From Cyclaneusma minus (taxonomy: Eukaryota; Ascomycota; Leotiomycetes; Marthamycetales; Marthamycetaceae): DNA of 64,000 nt. The position numbers and the translations under genes are program-made. The stretch spans positions 558,001 to 622,000 of the forward strand of contig JAKZHN010000003.1 in assembly GCA_037179335.1 (NCBI GenBank), read 5' to 3'. Positions 58,661-64,000 of this stretch are shown here, piece after piece (positions within the stretch are counted from its first letter, which is position 1; each line of letters opens with the position of its first letter). The notes under the pieces were generated by a model. That model did no database searches. It had not been told where the DNA came from and worked only from the letters and a program-made list of their open reading frames with translations.

Positions 58661-61600
58661 TTTTTGCTAATGTATATTAAAGCTATACAAGTAAAAGCTA
58701 GTTTTATTAGTTTTTAAAAATCCCAGCAAAAATACAAAACTTTAAAAATAAAATCATATTGAAAATTTATAGAGATTTTTTATTTTATTATTTATTTTAT
58801 TAAAATCTAAATAGGCATTACCTATAGATTTAAGCATGGGCAAGGAATAGCTGTATTAATTGCAGTGAAAAAAAAAGAGAAAAGCTCTTTGCTCTATTAT
58901 AAAGCTATTTAGACTCTCTCGGCGCTAGCGCTGGCTATAGTGTACGGATTACCGCTAGCTGCTTAAAGCATTAAAAGGCGGATATTATTTTGTTTTAATA
59001 TATCTTTTTAAAATCTATCCCTAATCTTTTATAAAATTCTAATTTTTTTGTTTTTTTACTTTATTATATTTATTATTTCCATAAATTTTTCAAATTTAAT
59101 TTTTAATAGCGGCTTAATTATTACATTAGCAATTATATTATTTATAAAAATAAAAATTATATTCACCATTTTTATTTTTTTTAAATTCCAAATATAATAA
59201 TAGCTGATATTAATATGCTTTAATATTTTATACAATTAAGGATTTTTAATTAAAATAATTGTATTCTAATTGTTTTTTAATATTTCAATATATTTTGAAT
59301 TGTTTTTAATATATTAAAGGTAATTTAAAATTTTAAAAATTTAATTAAATTATTGGCCTTGCTTAATACAAATTGCCAATTCTATATATTTTGCTTTATA
59401 AATTAAAATAGCTATTAATTATTATTTTCTATTAAATTATGATAATAATTTATTATAAAATATAGTAATACTTTTAAAAATATTTATTTGGTCTATTTTA
59501 TTGCTGGCCCAATTTGCATTTAAATAAATTATTATAAAAAAATCTTTTTTTAAATTATAATAAATTTTATAATTAATTATTAAATTTAAATATTAAATTA
59601 GTTTTTTTAAAATATAATTATAATATATAATTGAATTTGATATATATTACGCAAGCCTATTAAAAACAAAAGCTATATTTTATTTGGTTAAAATTATAGC
59701 AAATATAAAATTTCCAATTATACGCTAGTATTCCCAGATATTTATTATTTTATTTATTTTGGATATAGGGCGCAAATTAATATAGTTTAAAATAAAATTT
59801 TCTTTAGACTTTTTTTGTATTTTATAAATACCAAATTTATTAAAAATAATATAAATATATTGCTTTTAATTTAATTATAGCGTTTTATTCTTTTGGTTTT
59901 TTATTATTTTTATATTTGAAATTTTAATAATTCATTTTAGATTTTTAATAAAGAAATATATATTAAGCTTTTTATAAAATTAAAATCTTTACTTTTTATT
60001 TTCTGCAATTGCAGCAATATTATTAATATAAATTAAAAATTTATTTTATTTTTCGAAATAAATATAACAATACAAATTGGCTTTGCTTTATATAAAACCC
60101 TATTTTTGCAAAAAAAAATATAAAACAATGTCAATTTTGTACAATTTATTTAAATTTGTATAAGCTTTTTATAAATTAAATTATTATTTATTTTGAAATT
60201 CCATTTTTCTAAAAGCCTTTATAAAAGCATTAAATTGGTTTTTGGCTTTTATAAATATATTTTTAATATTAAAATGAAACTATTTAAAAATATTTTATAC
60301 TATAATCAATAAAAATAGGCATAAAGATTCTATATATATAATTGGGGCAAACGTTTTAATATAATCTTTTTTGTATTTTTAAAAAAATCCTTTGGCTATT
60401 AGCCTAATTTTAAAGCGTTTAATTATTCCATTTAGATTTATTTTAATTGTGTAAATTCGTTTTGCAAATACCAAATTAATATTTTTAAATTAAGCTGTTT
60501 TTTTAAATGCCGTTTTTTAAAACAAATATTAATTCTATTTTTATAGCTTTTTTTTATTTGCCAAAATATTTGAGATTATTAATAGCTTTATTATGTATTT
60601 ATAAAATATAAATTCTATATATTTTAATTGCTAAATACGCTTTTTTTATAATATTAGTAATTAATTTACTAAAATTTTTGTTTTTATAATTTATTTATAA
60701 TAATATTATATATATAATTTTTGCAAATTTTAATTTTAATTTTTTAATTTTAGCAATATTCTTTTTCCGGCGCTTTTTGGCAAAATATCTTTTGAAAAAA
60801 TAATTCTAATTTAATATAATTGCTAATTTTCAATTTTGGCTTGCTAAAATTATTAATTAATTAATGGAAATAATTGGAATATTTATTATTTTTTAATTTA
60901 GCAAATCTAGCACGCCATTATTATTATTATATTTAATATAATTAAAAACTATATATAAATTGCGAGATTTAAATTTCGATTTTTAAAAATCTTTTTTTTA
61001 AATATAAAAACGCTTTGCCTTTTTATTGAATTTTAAAGCTTTGCCGGCTCTTTTGTTTTTAATTATTTTTATTAAATTTGCTATTTTATTTAAAGTTAAA
61101 AGCAAAGCAATGATTTTAAAGCTTAAAATATTATTAGTTATTAATTATAATTTAAATATTTGAAATAGTTTAAGCTTTGGTTAATATTGCTTTTTTAATT
61201 CAAATGCCTAAAATAGTATATTTAAATTATTTTTTAAATTATTAATACTTTTTTTATTTTGCGATTTAAATATTGAAACAATAATTTATTTATTTTAAAT
61301 GGTGTTTAATTTTTAGTTTAAAAATGCTATTTCGGCGGCTTTGTTAAATATTTTTAAATTTTATTTTGGCAGCGTATTTGTTAATAATTTATTTAATTGC
61401 TTGCAATTTGATCTAATTTTCCTAGCCAGGCCTTTATATTTTATAAATAATCGAATTTTTACTTTAATAATATCATTAAAGATATTTTTAAAAATCTTGC
61501 ATTGGCTAATATAAATAATCTTTTCTAGTTTTAAAAAATAGAATTTCTATTATTTAATAGTGGTTTTTGCATATTTTATAAAAATCCCAATCTTTTTAAT

Positions 61601-63075
61601 ATTTACTAGCTTATTATATTGCTAATTTTAAAATAGTATTTTCCGATTTAAATAAATATAGCATTTAATATTAAATATCCAAATATAATTAATTTTGAAA
61701 ATTATTTAAAAATAAACTTTATTAGGATTTATTAAATATTTATTAATTATCAATTTCTTTTTTTATAATTTTAAATATAAACTCTGTATTTAGCAGTTTT
61801 ATTTTAAAATTCAATCAGCAATTAAATATTAAAAACAAATTAATTTAATATTTGCTGAAATAATTCAAATACTGTATTTAGCTAGCCTATTTTAATATAA
61901 AGATATAATTGTTATAGGCTAATATTTTATATTTTTAATATATTTTCATTTTTTAATAATGTTAAGCAATTTAAAAGTATTATTATTTTTGCAAACTTTG
62001 ATTTTGCAGCCAATTTATAGCTTTTCTTTTAATTCATGTTTTTAGCTTTTTATTAGTTTTCGTTTTTATTTTGCAAAAAATAAATTAGGTTGTTTTTAAA
62101 TAAAAGTTAATAATTTAAAATAGCTATTTAGTTATGCAAAGGAATTAATTAAAGCTTTCGATAATATTAAAATAAATAAATTTAAGTTTTTTTTATGCGA
62201 ATTAAGCTTTTTAAAAATCCGATTTTTTATTTTTCCAATAATATAATAATTGCAGTTTCTTTGAATAATTGAAATTTTAATTAATTTATCTAATATTGTT
62301 ATTTTATAAAAATAGCCAATTCTTTTTAATTTTATATAGTATATTCTTTTATGCTATAGCTTTTAAATATATTATTTATTTTTAATAAATTTTAAAAATT
62401 CAAATTAATTGAATTTAATAATTTTAAACTAAGCTTTTTTTAGCCAATTATTGTATTTTTTTTTTTTGCAATATATATTGTTTTGACTTTTCTAATATTT
62501 ATATATATTATAATATATAGGTTTTTATATATATTTGCTTTGATTATAATTTGGCTATTTTTATTTTAAAATTATATTTTAAAATTATTAAAATAATTTT
62601 TAAAGTTAATACTATATAGCTTTCTTTAGAAAATTAAATTGCAATTAAATTGCGAAAAAGAAAAAGAATTACAATGCTATTAAAAAATTATTTTTATATA
62701 TTAATAATGCAATATTGCGATAAATAGCCCAACTTCTCTTTTAATTTTAATCAATATATATTTTAATAATTTATTAATTTAATTAAATATATAGCTAAAG
62801 GCAATTGTATTTAATACCTAATAAAAAAAGCAAATTTATTAATTAATTTCTTTGAAAAATAGGATATTTCTTTTTGTTTTTTTAATTGGATTTTTTTTAA
62901 TGCTTTTTTTTATTAGCGGTAAAGCCTATAGTTTTTGAATAATAAGCTTTGGAGGTTTTTAAAGCGCTTTTTTAATTCTTATATCAAATTATAAAATAAA
63001 TTGTTTTTAATTTAATTATTTTTGCTTTTATTATTATTGCGCTTTCTTTCAACTTTTGCATTAAATGGTTTTAAT
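58661..63075 (-). pseudogene. Minus-strand Copia retrotransposon remnant
   Basis: AT-rich DNA with one clearly readable domain on the minus strand, the reverse transcriptase at about 60310-60480. The coding order would place RNase H toward 59000 and integrase/gag toward 62000-63000, but I could not read those with confidence. A moderately GC stretch at 58880-58990 (CGGCGCTAGCGCTGGC) may be part of a terminal repeat. No intact frame. Confidence 0.5.
60310..60480 (-). pseudogene. Copia reverse transcriptase start, remnant
   Basis: The minus strand reads LVFAKRIYTIKINLNGIIKR, FKIRLIAKGF, then KYKKDYIKT. This matches the Copia RT start pattern WVFKxKxxxDGxIxRYKARLVAKGFxQxxGxDYxxTFAP, with RIP-type changes and a stop. 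Confidence 0.6.
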
Positions 63076-64000
63076 AAAAATACAAATTTTGCCAAAAAAG
63101 GGTATTAGCAAATGCAATGCAAAATCGAATTGCATAAATTGCAGCTAGAGTTATTGCGGTTTTTATTAGAAATTAATTTTGCACGCTAGCGAATACGCAA
63201 TAAATTGCACTAATTTAAATAGCTGCATTATTTATTTTAGCTGCGCTAATCCTTTTTGCAAGTATTAATTTAATCAATTTAATTATTATATATAATTATA
63301 TTATATTTAATTTTTAATATAAACTGCTATTTTGTTTTATATAAATGCTAAAATGTAATATTAATTAAAATAAAAATAAAATTTTAAAGCATTATAATAA
63401 TTGCAAAATATTTTGAATTTGCAATTTGGCAAATTTTATAAAACAATTGAAAAAGCTATTCATTGCTATATATATTTTTGTAAAAAATATTAATTGCAAT
63501 TAATATTTTTAATATATTCTCAAAATATTTCAAATTTTTATTATAATTAAATTATTTATAAAAAAAAGCGTAAATTTTGATTGTATAATTATTGGCAATT
63601 AATTTATAATTTTTTTTATATTTTAATTTAAAATGGTTCTAAAATACATAGGCAATTAAATATTTTTTAAAAACTTTTTAAAAATTTCTTTAAAAAAAAG
63701 GGAAATATAATTATAATTGCAATGGCCAAGTTTTTAATATATTTATTATGCCTTTTTTTACTAAATTTATAAATAATGCTATTAATCATTATTTTAATAA
63801 TAGTATTTGCCAATTTCTTAATATTAATTATAAATAAATTGCTATTTAATAATATAGCTATTAAAATTGCAATAGCTATAGCAAATGCAAATATAGCGGC
63901 TGCAGTTTTTAAGCTTTTAATATTAATTAATAGTTCAATTAAAGCATGGATTTTTATTGGATTTTAAATAGTATAATAAATTTGCTTTTTAAAAAACTTG
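63076..64000. other. AT-rich RIP-altered DNA to the right edge
   Basis: Moderately less mutated at 63090-63250 (GCAATGCAAAATCGAATTGC; GCACGCTAGCGAATACGC), then strongly AT-rich. A 63-codon frame near the edge is low-complexity Ile/Asn/Ala and not convincing. Confidence 0.4.

Noticed and set aside
56076..64000. CRISPR-like or satellite array in the AT-rich block
   Set aside because: No regular repeat-spacer periodicity was seen, and the repeats present are transposon ends.

Overview
This is fungal nuclear DNA from a filamentous ascomycete (Pezizomycotina; probably Dothideomycetes, but the class is an inference). Three things point there. Protein-coding genes carry short introns of about 52-68 nt with GTRNGT donors and CTNAY branch sites. 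The window alternates between GC-balanced gene blocks and extremely AT-rich blocks. The AT-rich blocks are decayed retrotransposons with C-to-T and G-to-A changes on both strands, the mark of repeat-induced point mutation (RIP).

Layout. 1-6064: the end of a large low-complexity membrane-anchored protein gene (minus strand), then two related coiled-coil genes, A and B (minus), each broken by a transposon. 6065-46042: one ~40 kb AT-rich block. 46043-55930: GC-balanced genes, namely the 5' end of coiled-coil gene B, two paralogous F-box-like genes (minus; the second followed by a broken tail holding another transposon), a GDP-mannose transporter (plus), a 2EXR-domain protein (plus) and a small two-pass membrane protein (plus). 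56076-64000: a second AT-rich block with Copia remnants in both orientations.

The central result is that the 40 kb block is an insertion inside a single gene. Its outer ends are the terminal inverted repeats of a small hAT-like element flanked by a perfect 8-bp target duplication (GCGTCGAT at 6057-6064 and 46043-46050). Coiled-coil sequence runs up to both sides: the N-terminus at 46155-46043 and the rest at 6064-5532. Inside that element lies a minus-strand Copia retrotransposon (6497-45346, duplication ATTTT on both sides). Its 3' LTR holds another LTR element (6570-13762), its 5' LTR holds a low-RIP long-TIR element (44541-45256), and its body holds a second Copia (from 16694). That second Copia is split by an 11 kb Gypsy element (17566-28523) and by a third, complete Copia (28793-34405). 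A further Copia-lineage element lies at about 36.5-43.4 kb. Two more copies of the hAT-like element (3526-4182 and 48454-49170) have 8-bp duplications that differ by one G/A transition and also lie in coding sequence.

The working genes (transporter, 2EXR protein, F-box-like pair, small membrane protein) show no sign of a shared pathway or cluster. The window is better read as a gene/transposon boundary region. Exon structures were worked out by hand from splice signals and frame continuity. Retroelement domains were recognised from degraded motifs only.
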